A stretch of DNA of 64,000 bases, taken from contig CACWFY010000002.1 in the NCBI GenBank assembly GCA_902760345.1, positions 58,423 to 122,422 on the forward strand, in the 5' to 3' direction. Each line of letters opens with the position of its first letter. Position 1 is the stretch's first letter. A model generated the notes under the pieces. The model did not search any database and was not told where the DNA came from. It saw only the letters and a program-made list of their open reading frames with translations. Shown in pieces: positions 51,736-59,676 of the stretch. Made by a program: the position numbers and the translations under genes. This DNA comes from an uncultured Bacteroidales bacterium (GTDB taxonomy: Bacteria; Bacteroidota; Bacteroidia; Bacteroidales; Bacteroidaceae).

Positions 51736-52785
51736 ATGAAAAAGCAGTTCAGTATGTGTGCCCGTGCCTTCGTTCGGCCTGGCTCTCTTGCCTTCGTTCA
51801 TTGCGTGTGCATTCTATGCACACTCCTTGTTCGTTCGCTCTGCCCTAGTGCCCGTGCCTTCGTCCGTTCTGGCTCTCGTGTCTTCGTCCATTGCGTGTGC
51901 ATTTTATGCACACTCCTGTCCCTTCTCTCTTGCGAGAAGGCCGTCACCGACGATGACAGTGTGGTCAGCGGTTCACCCGCTGACAAAGACGCCAACTTGA
52001 CAATCACGGTGTTCAGCATCGAGAAGACGCCCTTCGGCACCCTCGCGCCTGGGGCTTACGCCCCTGCTACCCGTGCAGTGACCCCGGCCTCCGAGGCCTG
52101 TACCCGCCTTAACTTCGCCATCTACGATGAAGGCGGCTCTCGTGTCAAGCAGGTCAACCAGACCTCTGCCGAAGCCGATTTCGGCAAGGCCTCCTTCCAG
52201 CTCGCTGAGGGCGACTACCTCCTAGTGGTCGTAGGCCATAGCGCTAATGGCAACCCCACGATGACGGACCCCACCAAGGTCCAGTTCACCAACGCCACAG
52301 GCTACACAGATACCTATCTCTGCTGTGCCAATGTGACTATCGGTGAGGAAAAGGTGGACTACAACGTGTCTTTGGATCGTATCACGGCCCTCTGTCGCTT
52401 CGTGCTCACAGACACCGAGATCCCTTCCGAGGTCAAGAAGCTCCGCTTCTACTACACGGGCGGCTCTGGTGCCTTCAACGCTCAGACCGGCCTCGGTTGT
52501 GTCAACAGCAAGCAGGATGTGAAGTTCGACATCACTTCTGCCCAGAAGCAGTTCGACCTCTACACCTTCCTGCACGACTTGGAGGGCACTATCCATCTCA
52601 CGGTGAGTGCGCTCGACGCTTCGGGCGTCGAGATAACCCAGCGCGACTTCGATGTGCCCATGCAGCAGAATTACATCACGTGGCTCTCAGGTCCCTTTTT
52701 CGGTGACTCTGGTTCTTCGTCAACCACCATCACCGGTGTAACCATCAACACCGACTGGGCGGGCGAGACCTACATCACCTTCTAA
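51736..52785 (+). CDS. Fimbrillin-like lipoprotein with duplicated signal region
   Basis: A 349-residue paralogue of the upstream protein in its body (FQLAEGDYLLVVVGHSANG, YNVSLDRITALCRFVL, FYYTGGSGAFNAQTGLG, MQQNYITWLSGPFFGD). The N-terminus is unusual: a 30-residue unit with ARAFVR and FVHCVCILCTLL is present twice, before a good lipobox LLS-C. It results from a 90-bp tandem duplication. A start further in would keep one hydrophobic unit. Together the two genes may encode a tip or anchor of a fimbria, though no major pilin is visible. Confidence 0.75.
   Translation: MKKQFSMCARAFVRPGSLAFVHCVCILCTLLVRSLCPSARAFVRSGSRVFVHCVCILCTLLSLLSCEKAVTDDDSVVSGSPADKDANLTITVFSIEKTPFGTLAPGAYAPATRAVTPASEACTRLNFAIYDEGGSRVKQVNQTSAEADFGKASFQLAEGDYLLVVVGHSANGNPTMTDPTKVQFTNATGYTDTYLCCANVTIGEEKVDYNVSLDRITALCRFVLTDTEIPSEVKKLRFYYTGGSGAFNAQTGLGCVNSKQDVKFDITSAQKQFDLYTFLHDLEGTIHLTVSALDASGVEITQRDFDVPMQQNYITWLSGPFFGDSGSSSTTITGVTINTDWAGETYITF
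51758..51937 (+). repeat. 90-bp tandem duplication in the lipoprotein signal region
   Basis: Copies begin GTGCCCGTGCCTTCGT at 51758 and 51848. Each contains the palindrome GTGTGCAT-N3-ATGCACAC, a strong hairpin. Copies differ at scattered positions, so the duplication is not very recent. Confidence 0.88.
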
Positions 52786-52809
52786 ACTACTCAGGGGCAG
52801 GTCCCCGCA

Positions 52810-52830
52810 GGCACCCCTCTCGGGGGTGCC
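52810..52830 (+). terminator. GC-rich hairpin after the fimbrillin-like pair
   Basis: GGCACCCC pairs with GGGGTGCC around a short loop, followed by a pyrimidine-rich stretch; it lies 25 bp after the stop. Confidence 0.65.
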
Positions 52831-52903
52831 CCTCTGTTCTGTAAGTTGAGATGTTATTAACGTGCCAATTAATGGCAATTAATGTTGAAAGTAGAAAAGA
52901 AAA

Positions 52904-53845
52904 ATGGAAAAGAATTCAAAAATATATGTTGCCGGTCACCGTGGCATGGTGGGCTCCGCCATCGTTCGCGAGCTCCAGCGCCAAGGCTACACCAATATCA
53001 TCACCCGTACCCACAAGGAGCTTGACCTCACCCGTCAAGAGGCCGTCGAAGCCTTCTTCGCCCAGGAGAAGCCCGAGTACGTGTTCCTCGCCGCCGCCAA
53101 GGTAGGCGGCATCGTCGCCAACCAGTCGGCCCTTGCAGATTTCATGTACGACAACATGATCCTCGAGATGAACGTCATCCATGCCGCCTGGAAGAATGGC
53201 TGCCGCAAGCTCGAGTTCCTCGGCTCCAGCTGCATCTACCCCCGCATGGCTCCTCAGCCCATGCCCGAGAGTTGCCTGCTTACCTCCGAACTCGAGAAGA
53301 CCAACGAGGCCTATGCCCTCGCCAAGATCTCCGGTCTCAAGTATTGCGAGTTCCTCAACCGCCAGTACGGCACAGACTATATCTCTGTCATGCCTACTAA
53401 TCTCTATGGCCCTAACGACAATTATCACCCCGAGCACTCCCATGTGCTGCCCGCCTTGATCCGTCGCTTCCACGAGGCCAAGGTCTCCGGAGCCCAGAGC
53501 GTCACCTGCTGGGGCGACGGCTCCCCCCTGCGCGAGTTCCTCTATGTCGATGACCTCGCCAACCTCTGTGTCTTCCTCATGAACAACTATTCAGGAAACG
53601 AAACCGTTAATGCCGGCACCGGTAAGGAGTTGACTATTAAGGCTCTTACTGAATTGGTCGCCAAGGTTGTGGGCTATGAAGGCAAGATAGAATGGGATAC
53701 GACACGGCCTAATGGTACCCCTCGTAAACTGCTTGATGTAAGCAAAGCCACTAAACTCGGGTGGACTTACAAAACCGAGTTAGAGGATGGAATCCGTCTC
53801 GCATACAAAGATTTTCTCGAAAATCCTATGAGAGCAGAAAGATAA
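52904..53845 (+). CDS. fcl: GDP-L-fucose synthase
   Basis: Epimerase-reductase that converts GDP-4-keto-6-deoxy-mannose to GDP-L-fucose with NADPH. Motifs are VAGHRGMVGSAIVREL, DLTRQEAVEAFF, AAAKVGGIVANQ, FLGSSCIYPRMAPQP, the YxxxK in EAYALAKISGLKYCE, and PTNLYGPNDNYHPEHSHV. Length is 313 residues. Its partner GDP-mannose 4,6-dehydratase (gmd) is not in the window. It is the last recognisable sugar-nucleotide gene before the accessory island. Confidence 0.94.
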   Translation: MEKNSKIYVAGHRGMVGSAIVRELQRQGYTNIITRTHKELDLTRQEAVEAFFAQEKPEYVFLAAAKVGGIVANQSALADFMYDNMILEMNVIHAAWKNGCRKLEFLGSSCIYPRMAPQPMPESCLLTSELEKTNEAYALAKISGLKYCEFLNRQYGTDYISVMPTNLYGPNDNYHPEHSHVLPALIRRFHEAKVSGAQSVTCWGDGSPLREFLYVDDLANLCVFLMNNYSGNETVNAGTGKELTIKALTELVAKVVGYEGKIEWDTTRPNGTPRKLLDVSKATKLGWTYKTELEDGIRLAYKDFLENPMRAER

Positions 53846-53953
53846 GGCTTAAAAGGCCGGCCTCGTAGAAATGAAGGATCCCAACTCCCCCAAAAGCCCG
53901 AAACAACGGTACAGAAAAATATGTAAATGACTTAAAGTCTGTATTATAACAAT

Positions 53954-54565
53954 ATGGCAGAGCAGAAGAAAAAGAACGAGATAGCAAAACAGGACAACTC
54001 GGAACTGGTGCCTGTGACACCACAGGATGTGGAGTCAAGGATGATTATGCTTCGCAAGCAGCCGGTGCTGATTGATAGAGATGTGGCCGAGTTGTACGGA
54101 GTGAAGACCAAGGAGATAAACCAGGCAGTTCGCAATAACCCGAGAAAGTTTCCGTTCGGTTATATCTTTGAGCTCGATAAGTATGAAAAAGAAGAGGTGG
54201 TCAAAAATTTTGACCGGCTTAATGTGCTGAAATTCAGTTCTGTAGCACCTGCTGCCTTCACGGAGCGTGGACTTTACATGCTGGCTACTATCCTTAAGGG
54301 AGAACGAGCAGAGAAGACGACGCTGGCCATTATAGATACGTTTGTTCAGGTGCGCGAGTTGGCTCGTACTATGGAAGCTCTTCAGACGGTGGAGGACGGT
54401 GGTGCCCAGCAGCGTACACTGCTTCAGCGCACTGGCGACTTGCTGGCTGAGGTGGTGGGTCACAATCTGAGTACCCGTACTACCGAGACTGAGATAGAAC
54501 TCAACTTTGCGGTGGTGAAGATCAAGCACAAAGTCATCCGCAAAGACGACTCAGGGGACAAGTAA
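53954..54565 (+). CDS. ORF6N-domain DNA-binding protein
   Basis: A 203-residue protein with an ORF6N domain at residues about 30-115: MIMLRKQPVLIDRDVAELYG, TKEINQAVRNNPRKFP and AFTERGLYMLATIL. ORF6N is a phage-type domain, often next to KilA-N or antirepressor domains, and common in Bacteroidales mobile DNA. The C-terminus (LNFAVVKIKHKVIRK) is basic. It is followed by an inverted-repeat array and the four-helix-bundle gene. Role likely regulatory; target unknown. Confidence 0.85.
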   Translation: MAEQKKKNEIAKQDNSELVPVTPQDVESRMIMLRKQPVLIDRDVAELYGVKTKEINQAVRNNPRKFPFGYIFELDKYEKEEVVKNFDRLNVLKFSSVAPAAFTERGLYMLATILKGERAEKTTLAIIDTFVQVRELARTMEALQTVEDGGAQQRTLLQRTGDLLAEVVGHNLSTRTTETEIELNFAVVKIKHKVIRKDDSGDK

Positions 54566-54763
54566 AAGTATAGTTAACAGTTAACAGATTACAGATAATA
54601 ATTACAGATGAAAGTTAACAGAAAGAGAATAGTTGACAGATAATAATTAATAGATAATAGTTGGCGGGCGAAACGCTAGCCGGAAAACTATAATCTATTA
54701 TCTATAAACTCTAAACTGAGATTCATCTTTTATCTATTATCTATCATCTATAAACTCCGAGCT
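54566..54763 (+). repeat. Left inverted array flanking the intact four-helix-bundle gene
   Basis: AGATAAC/AGATAAT/AGTTAAC heptanucleotides lead to a GC-rich hairpin core near 54663-54681, then units reverse as CTATTAT/CTATAAA. The outer parts (ACAGTTAACAG, AGATGAAAGTT) are complementary to the outer part of the right array. Confidence 0.8.
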
Positions 54764-55120
54764 ATGGCTACGCAGAGTATTGTAGGCGATAAAAGCTTGG
54801 CTTTTGGGAAGCGGATAGCGAAGTGCTACCGCTATCTGCACGACAAGAAACGCGAGACAGTGATGTCAAAGCAGCTCCTGCGCTGTGGCACGAGCATAGG
54901 TGCCAACGTGCGTGAAGGACTGTACGCCCAAAGTCGCAAGGACTTCATCAGCAAGCTTAACATAGCACTCAAGGAAGCTGGCGAGACCGACTACTGGTTG
55001 GATGTGATTCACTCTGCCGGGTATTTCACCAATCAGGAGTTCGACTCCCTGAAAGCAGACAACGACGAGCTACTTCGTCTTTTGACTGCAATCATCAAGT
55101 CGACAAAAGAACGGGAATAG
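54764..55120 (+). CDS. Four-helix-bundle protein (S23/IVP family)
   Basis: A 118-residue all-helical protein: FGKRIAKCYRYLHDKKRETVMSKQ over residues about 14-37, LLRCGTSIGANVREG and KLNIALKEAGETDYWLDVI are diagnostic of the family first found in intervening sequences of 23S rRNA, related to Avd of diversity-generating retroelements. The biochemical role is unknown. It is intact, unlike the copy at 48391-48702. It is enclosed by two inverted repeat arrays, the right one starting at its stop codon. Confidence 0.9.
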   Translation: MATQSIVGDKSLAFGKRIAKCYRYLHDKKRETVMSKQLLRCGTSIGANVREGLYAQSRKDFISKLNIALKEAGETDYWLDVIHSAGYFTNQEFDSLKADNDELLRLLTAIIKSTKERE

Positions 55121-55309
55121 TTAACAGATAACAGATAATAGTTGGGCGCGACGATGCGCCAGTCGAAAAAACTATAATCTATTATCTATAAACTATAAAC
55201 TTAGATCTTTCTATTATCTATCATCTATAAACTGAAATCAAACTTTCATCTTTTATCTATTATCTCTCAACTCAACTGTTATCTTTTATCTATTATCTCT
55301 TAACTGTCA
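55121..55309 (+). repeat. Right inverted array flanking the intact four-helix-bundle gene
   Basis: Starts ATAGTTAACAGATAACAG, has a GGCGC/GCGCC hairpin core at about 55146-55160, then CTATTAT/CTATAAA units and CTCTTAACTG at the end. It parallels the left array and can pair with it across the gene. Confidence 0.8.
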
Positions 55310-55369
55310 GGAGCCTGCCTGCGCCATTTCGCCGAGTGGTACGCCAAATTCTACGGAACAAGGAGCTAA
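55310..55369 (+). pseudogene. 3' scar of a second UDP-glucuronate-4-epimerase-like gene
   Basis: The frame GACLRHFAEWYAKFYGTRS then TAA closely matches the C-terminus of the epimerase at 49597-50706 (GLRKFAEWYKQYYG). No start or upstream homology remains; the fragment begins directly at the end of the right repeat array. This marks a deletion or replacement boundary of the accessory DNA. Confidence 0.75.
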
Positions 55370-55703
55370 ACAGCACGTATGAGCTTGTGTTTCGTTGGGG
55401 GTAAGAATACACATAGAATACAGGTAGAATACTTGTAGAAGAGAGAGAGAGGGAGATTCTTGTTAAAAATGGTTAAACAAGACCTCTGGTTTTTACCTTT
55501 CGTTGCAAGGGAGATGATAAGGCTGCGAGTAAGCGAGAGCAATGTCAAGATTTCTTGAATATTGCCGAGCGTGAGCAGACTAGCCCGATAGGGCAAGGGA
55601 GATGAGAGGGACAAGATATGGAGAGCGTAAATGGTTAAAGTGTGTTAATGAGATAATATAAATAGGAGCATAACTTCTGGTAATTATAAGAATACAAGTT
55701 ATT
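55370..55703. other. Gene-free 330-bp stretch at the left edge of the defence island
   Basis: No credible gene. AGAATAC units recur (55406-55440), and a TACCTTTC at 55494-55501 is one base from the -7 consensus, 200 nt before the next gene. CCCGATAGGGC forms a small hairpin. Confidence 0.4.
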
Positions 55704-56177
55704 ATGATAGAACCAACCGAACTTCGTGTAGGAAACTACATACTATATAATGACCAGCCAGTATTGGTGAAAGGCGTTACTGTTAACTCAGTAAAGCTTG
55801 AAGGGGTAATGTATGAAACGGAGAATCCTAATTTCCCATTTGATTACAAGCCCATCTATGCCGCAGACAATAGCCTTCGTGCTATACCTCTTTGCGACAC
55901 AATCCTTCAGGGAGTGCGTAGCAGAATACCACAGAATGACGGATATGCTTATACCTATTACGGTTCAAGGGCTACATTCCTGATTTATCCAGACAATGAG
56001 GGGTATTTTATTGGTGTAGATTTTAGAGGTAATTTAATACGTGTTACTCCTAATCAAATTACTACACTCCACCAGTTGCAGAATATCTTTTTTGCCCAGT
56101 ATGGTGAGGAAATGGAAATTCACGAGAATCGGCTTAAACAGGCTGTAGCTTCAGCTATAGAAAACAAAGAAATTTAA
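55704..56177 (+). CDS. Hypothetical protein of phage/mobile-element type
   Basis: A 157-residue protein starting MIEPTELRVGNYILYNDQPV and ending with ITTLHQLQNIFFAQYGEEMEI. This 'LRVGN...TLHQLQN' arrangement recurs in small proteins of Bacteroidales prophages and conjugative elements, from memory. Function is unknown. It ends 11 bp before the SIR2 gene and may share its transcript. Codon use is AT-rich like the following genes. Confidence 0.75.
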   Translation: MIEPTELRVGNYILYNDQPVLVKGVTVNSVKLEGVMYETENPNFPFDYKPIYAADNSLRAIPLCDTILQGVRSRIPQNDGYAYTYYGSRATFLIYPDNEGYFIGVDFRGNLIRVTPNQITTLHQLQNIFFAQYGEEMEIHENRLKQAVASAIENKEI

Positions 56178-56188
56178 ATTTGTTAATA

Positions 56189-59100
56189 ATGGAACCAGCA
56201 AGATTTGAAGAAATAAAGGCAGGAATGTCATCATCAATGAAGATGATGATGGACCATATTAAGCGTTACCTTGACTTAGGTAAGGCTTCAGCCTTCGTGG
56301 GAGCTGGTTTCAGTAAGAATGCCCTGATACCAGATACAATTGAAATTAAAGACTGGAACAGGCTTGGCTTGGAGTTCTACAAACGGCTTTATGGCCATGC
56401 CCCTGAAGGCAGGGATGCTATGTTCTTAAGCCCTATTCATCTTGCTTCACAAGTAGAGTCATCATTTGGTAGAAATGAACTTGATACGCTGATATACCAA
56501 TCATTGCCTGATGATGCAATTATCCCAGGCAAACTGCATAAAGGCTTGCTAAAGTTGAAATGGCATGATGTCTTCACCACAAACTATGACAGATTACTAG
56601 AAAGAGCATTCTTGGATGCAGGGCGCCCATATAGCGTTGTGACAAACAAGTCAACCCTGCTTTATTCAAAGAGCCCACGCATCATCAAACTGCATGGCTC
56701 TTTCCCTGATATTCGTCCTTTTATCATCACAGAAGAAGATTTTCGAACTTATCCAGATAAGTACCCTGAGTTTGTAAATACAGTCCGCCAGTCGCTTATT
56801 GAACAGCTGTTCTGCCTAATTGGTTTCTCTGGTGATGACCCTAACTTTAAGAGTTGGCTTGGTTGGTTACGTGATGTAATGGGCGAACAGATTGCCCCTG
56901 TCTATATGATTACTTTCGATAGGAAGTTGCACAATGCCCAGCGTAAGCTATGTGCAGCTCAAAAGATAGATATACTTAATTTAGCTGACCTTTCTGGAGT
57001 TCAAGGTTTCCAAGAGGGCTATGAATTCTTCTTTAAGTATCTTGGCGAAGCCCATAGTACCCTTTGGAATGGAGGAGTTAGGTCAGTGCTTGGCAGTATA
57101 GAATCAAAAGAAGATATCGTTTCTATTACTGACGAGATGCGACAGGTTCGCATATCCTATCCAGGGTGGCTTACATTGCCATTGGAGTATTATAAATACT
57201 TCGACGATGTATCTTACAGTATAGTAAGTTTGCGTTGGGATAAGATTAAGGATTTAACATGGTCGGTAAAGATTGCATTCCTTTATGAAATCAATTGGCG
57301 ACAGTCAATCTCTAATACACCTTTCGGCCTTGACTGGTTTGTTAATAGTTTGGTATCCTTACCATATTCTTCTGAGGAATACAACGATGAAGACCCAGCA
57401 ATGGTTCTCGAGTTGAAACTCACATTGTTGACCTATTATCGAAAGAAAGGAAACTACGTTGCTTATGATATGTTGATAGAGGAGTTAGAAGAACGTATAG
57501 CTTCATTCCTACCAACTCAGCTACGTAAGTTCTATTATGATAGATGTCTTAAAGCTTCCGCTTGTTTAGAGTATGAGCAACTTTTCAAGCTCCTTAAATC
57601 ATGGGACGTTCCTTTTACTGATTACGTCGGAGTTCTTTGGAAATCTTCACTGTTAGCAGAAATAGGAAATAACTCAGCAGCAATAGGCATGCTAAACGAA
57701 GCTTTGCAGCATATTCGTAAGACCATTCTGACCCTGTCAGAAGACTCTTACTTTATGCAGTCATGTTGGACGGCAATACGTAAAGCACTGCGTTTTTATA
57801 CCTTAGAACCTATTGATCAGACCGAAGAACTTCGATTTGATGCTCATGATACAATGCTTTATTTCCAAAGAAGACTGCTGGATAATAAAAAGAATCCAGG
57901 GAGGACAAGAGAGCATTCTTTCCATGTTGGAAGAACCAGTTCTTCTTGGCATCTTAGCGGTGGAGGCTATGTACATGATTATCTGTGGAGCTATCGTTAT
58001 TTCTCTTTGTGCGAGGCTTTTGGCCAGTCACATGGTACAACAATCAGTCATATAGATATTGGATTAAATTCATTCTTCTTGAATAGATTATTCCCATATA
58101 ATGAACCTTATGCCATAGGCATTATGGTTCGTAGCAATACGAAAGATTACGTAAAGGATTGTATTAATAGGAAGAATCTGTCCCAGATGTCATCAGAAAT
58201 GGCAGATATGATATTCCAGCAATATTTGCCCTTTACCCAATTGCCATTAACAGGAAAGAATGAAGCGCTTCGTCAGCGTGTGCTACATGTTTTAACACCA
58301 ATGTTATCTCGTTTGTGTACCAAGGCTGGCCTACCTAATCTGCTATCTCTTCTTGAAGTGCATAAAGATGTTTATCTTAACGCTACTCACTTCTTAGACA
58401 GGGATAGTATCAAGATTATATATGAGAACCTCCCTTTGGAGGAATACACGAAAGTGCAACTCAATAATTTATGCCTGCCCTATGTTCTAGACAATTCCCA
58501 TAATGAGGATTTTCCTCAAATTGGCAATTATCTGAATCAATTGCAGATAAATGAAGAGGCAGCAAATAGGATTATAGAAGGTCTGACCAGTGACGCTAGA
58601 GCTATTCGTAAGATGGCTATATATCGTGCAAATATTGCATTGATGGCAAATTGTTCAGAGGAGATTAAATCAAAATTATTGCAAGCAGTTGTCAGTTGGA
58701 GAAATTCTTCAAAAGATGGATATAGTTTAAGAAATTCCTATGAATATGCTCCAGAACAGAAAAACTTGGATAGGCACATGCGCGTTGATTTGTTAAGGAA
58801 AGACCTTGCAAAATTAGATGCTTTAGATATTCAGAATATTCATAGCTCTCAGATTCTATCCACAATGGAAGGTCTGCTAAGTTATTTTTCACTGTTTGCT
58901 GATTTGATTACCGAGAAGCAGCATTCAGTGATAGTGTCTAAGTTCGCTGAGCTTGTGTTGAACAATGAGCAACTGTTGGAAAGGGAAGATGAGGATGAAG
59001 TATTCGGTGGATTTTATACTTATCTTTCAAATGTAGCTCATGAGATGGAGGGCTATTTATATAAGACTCAGCATTTAAGCTTACCAGCGGCAGTTGTTAA

Positions 59101-59659
59101 GCAATTGCGGGAATCTATATTTAAGCTGAAGGAAAAGAACTACAAGTATCTTTCTTTGGAAATATTGCTTCAAAAATATGACAAATCATTGAAGGAAGCC
59201 GATATTAAGAAAGAAATTGAGGAAAAAATTGCAGTACATTCTTTCTATTTTGATGCTGTACAGGCTTTGATTTTCCTGTCCAAGCGTAATAAAAACTTCC
59301 AAAGTATCATACAGAGAGTTATTCATTTCTCTATGTTTAGTAATAGCATAATGGTTCATGACTGGCTTTACTACTTGATGATGTTCGTTAAAAACGAAAT
59401 GTTGTCATCAGGTTCTTATAATGAGCTGATAAAGATGCTTAAACATATTTATGAACATTTGGAAGAGACAACAGATGATATAGAACTTATCAATGATATT
59501 TTCACAAATACAGCAAAGGTTGCTGGCGCAGTAGCCAAGAAATGGGGTGAAAAACCAGAAACTAACATTTGGAAGAATCTCGGTTCTTCTGAAAAGGATA
59601 TTTTCAATGAGGCTCGATATGCCTATAAATATGGCTTTGAGTTAGTATTGAATGATTAA
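56189..59659 (+). CDS. Large SIR2-domain protein, candidate antiphage NADase
   Basis: A 1156-residue protein. Residues about 30-270 form a SIR2 domain: SAFVGAGFSKNALIP (33-47), FTTNYDRLLERA (129-140), the catalytic histidine in IIKLHGSFPD (about 169) and IGFSGDDPNFKSWL (211-224). The remaining about 880 residues are helical, with no domain I can name, similar in layout to DSR and other SIR2 defence proteins that deplete NAD on phage sensing. I start at ATG 56189; an in-frame TTG lies 9 bases upstream. It is followed 17 bp later by a nuclease-like gene, and both are AT-rich compared with the flanks. Confidence 0.88.
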   Translation: MEPARFEEIKAGMSSSMKMMMDHIKRYLDLGKASAFVGAGFSKNALIPDTIEIKDWNRLGLEFYKRLYGHAPEGRDAMFLSPIHLASQVESSFGRNELDTLIYQSLPDDAIIPGKLHKGLLKLKWHDVFTTNYDRLLERAFLDAGRPYSVVTNKSTLLYSKSPRIIKLHGSFPDIRPFIITEEDFRTYPDKYPEFVNTVRQSLIEQLFCLIGFSGDDPNFKSWLGWLRDVMGEQIAPVYMITFDRKLHNAQRKLCAAQKIDILNLADLSGVQGFQEGYEFFFKYLGEAHSTLWNGGVRSVLGSIESKEDIVSITDEMRQVRISYPGWLTLPLEYYKYFDDVSYSIVSLRWDKIKDLTWSVKIAFLYEINWRQSISNTPFGLDWFVNSLVSLPYSSEEYNDEDPAMVLELKLTLLTYYRKKGNYVAYDMLIEELEERIASFLPTQLRKFYYDRCLKASACLEYEQLFKLLKSWDVPFTDYVGVLWKSSLLAEIGNNSAAIGMLNEALQHIRKTILTLSEDSYFMQSCWTAIRKALRFYTLEPIDQTEELRFDAHDTMLYFQRRLLDNKKNPGRTREHSFHVGRTSSSWHLSGGGYVHDYLWSYRYFSLCEAFGQSHGTTISHIDIGLNSFFLNRLFPYNEPYAIGIMVRSNTKDYVKDCINRKNLSQMSSEMADMIFQQYLPFTQLPLTGKNEALRQRVLHVLTPMLSRLCTKAGLPNLLSLLEVHKDVYLNATHFLDRDSIKIIYENLPLEEYTKVQLNNLCLPYVLDNSHNEDFPQIGNYLNQLQINEEAANRIIEGLTSDARAIRKMAIYRANIALMANCSEEIKSKLLQAVVSWRNSSKDGYSLRNSYEYAPEQKNLDRHMRVDLLRKDLAKLDALDIQNIHSSQILSTMEGLLSYFSLFADLITEKQHSVIVSKFAELVLNNEQLLEREDEDEVFGGFYTYLSNVAHEMEGYLYKTQHLSLPAAVVKQLRESIFKLKEKNYKYLSLEILLQKYDKSLKEADIKKEIEEKIAVHSFYFDAVQALIFLSKRNKNFQSIIQRVIHFSMFSNSIMVHDWLYYLMMFVKNEMLSSGSYNELIKMLKHIYEHLEETTDDIELINDIFTNTAKVAGAVAKKWGEKPETNIWKNLGSSEKDIFNEARYAYKYGFELVLND

Positions 59660-59676
59660 TTTGAAAAGGTCCCATC

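Noticed and set aside
54566-55309. CRISPR array
   Set aside because: Units are 7 nt and degenerate, with no unique spacers and no cas genes.
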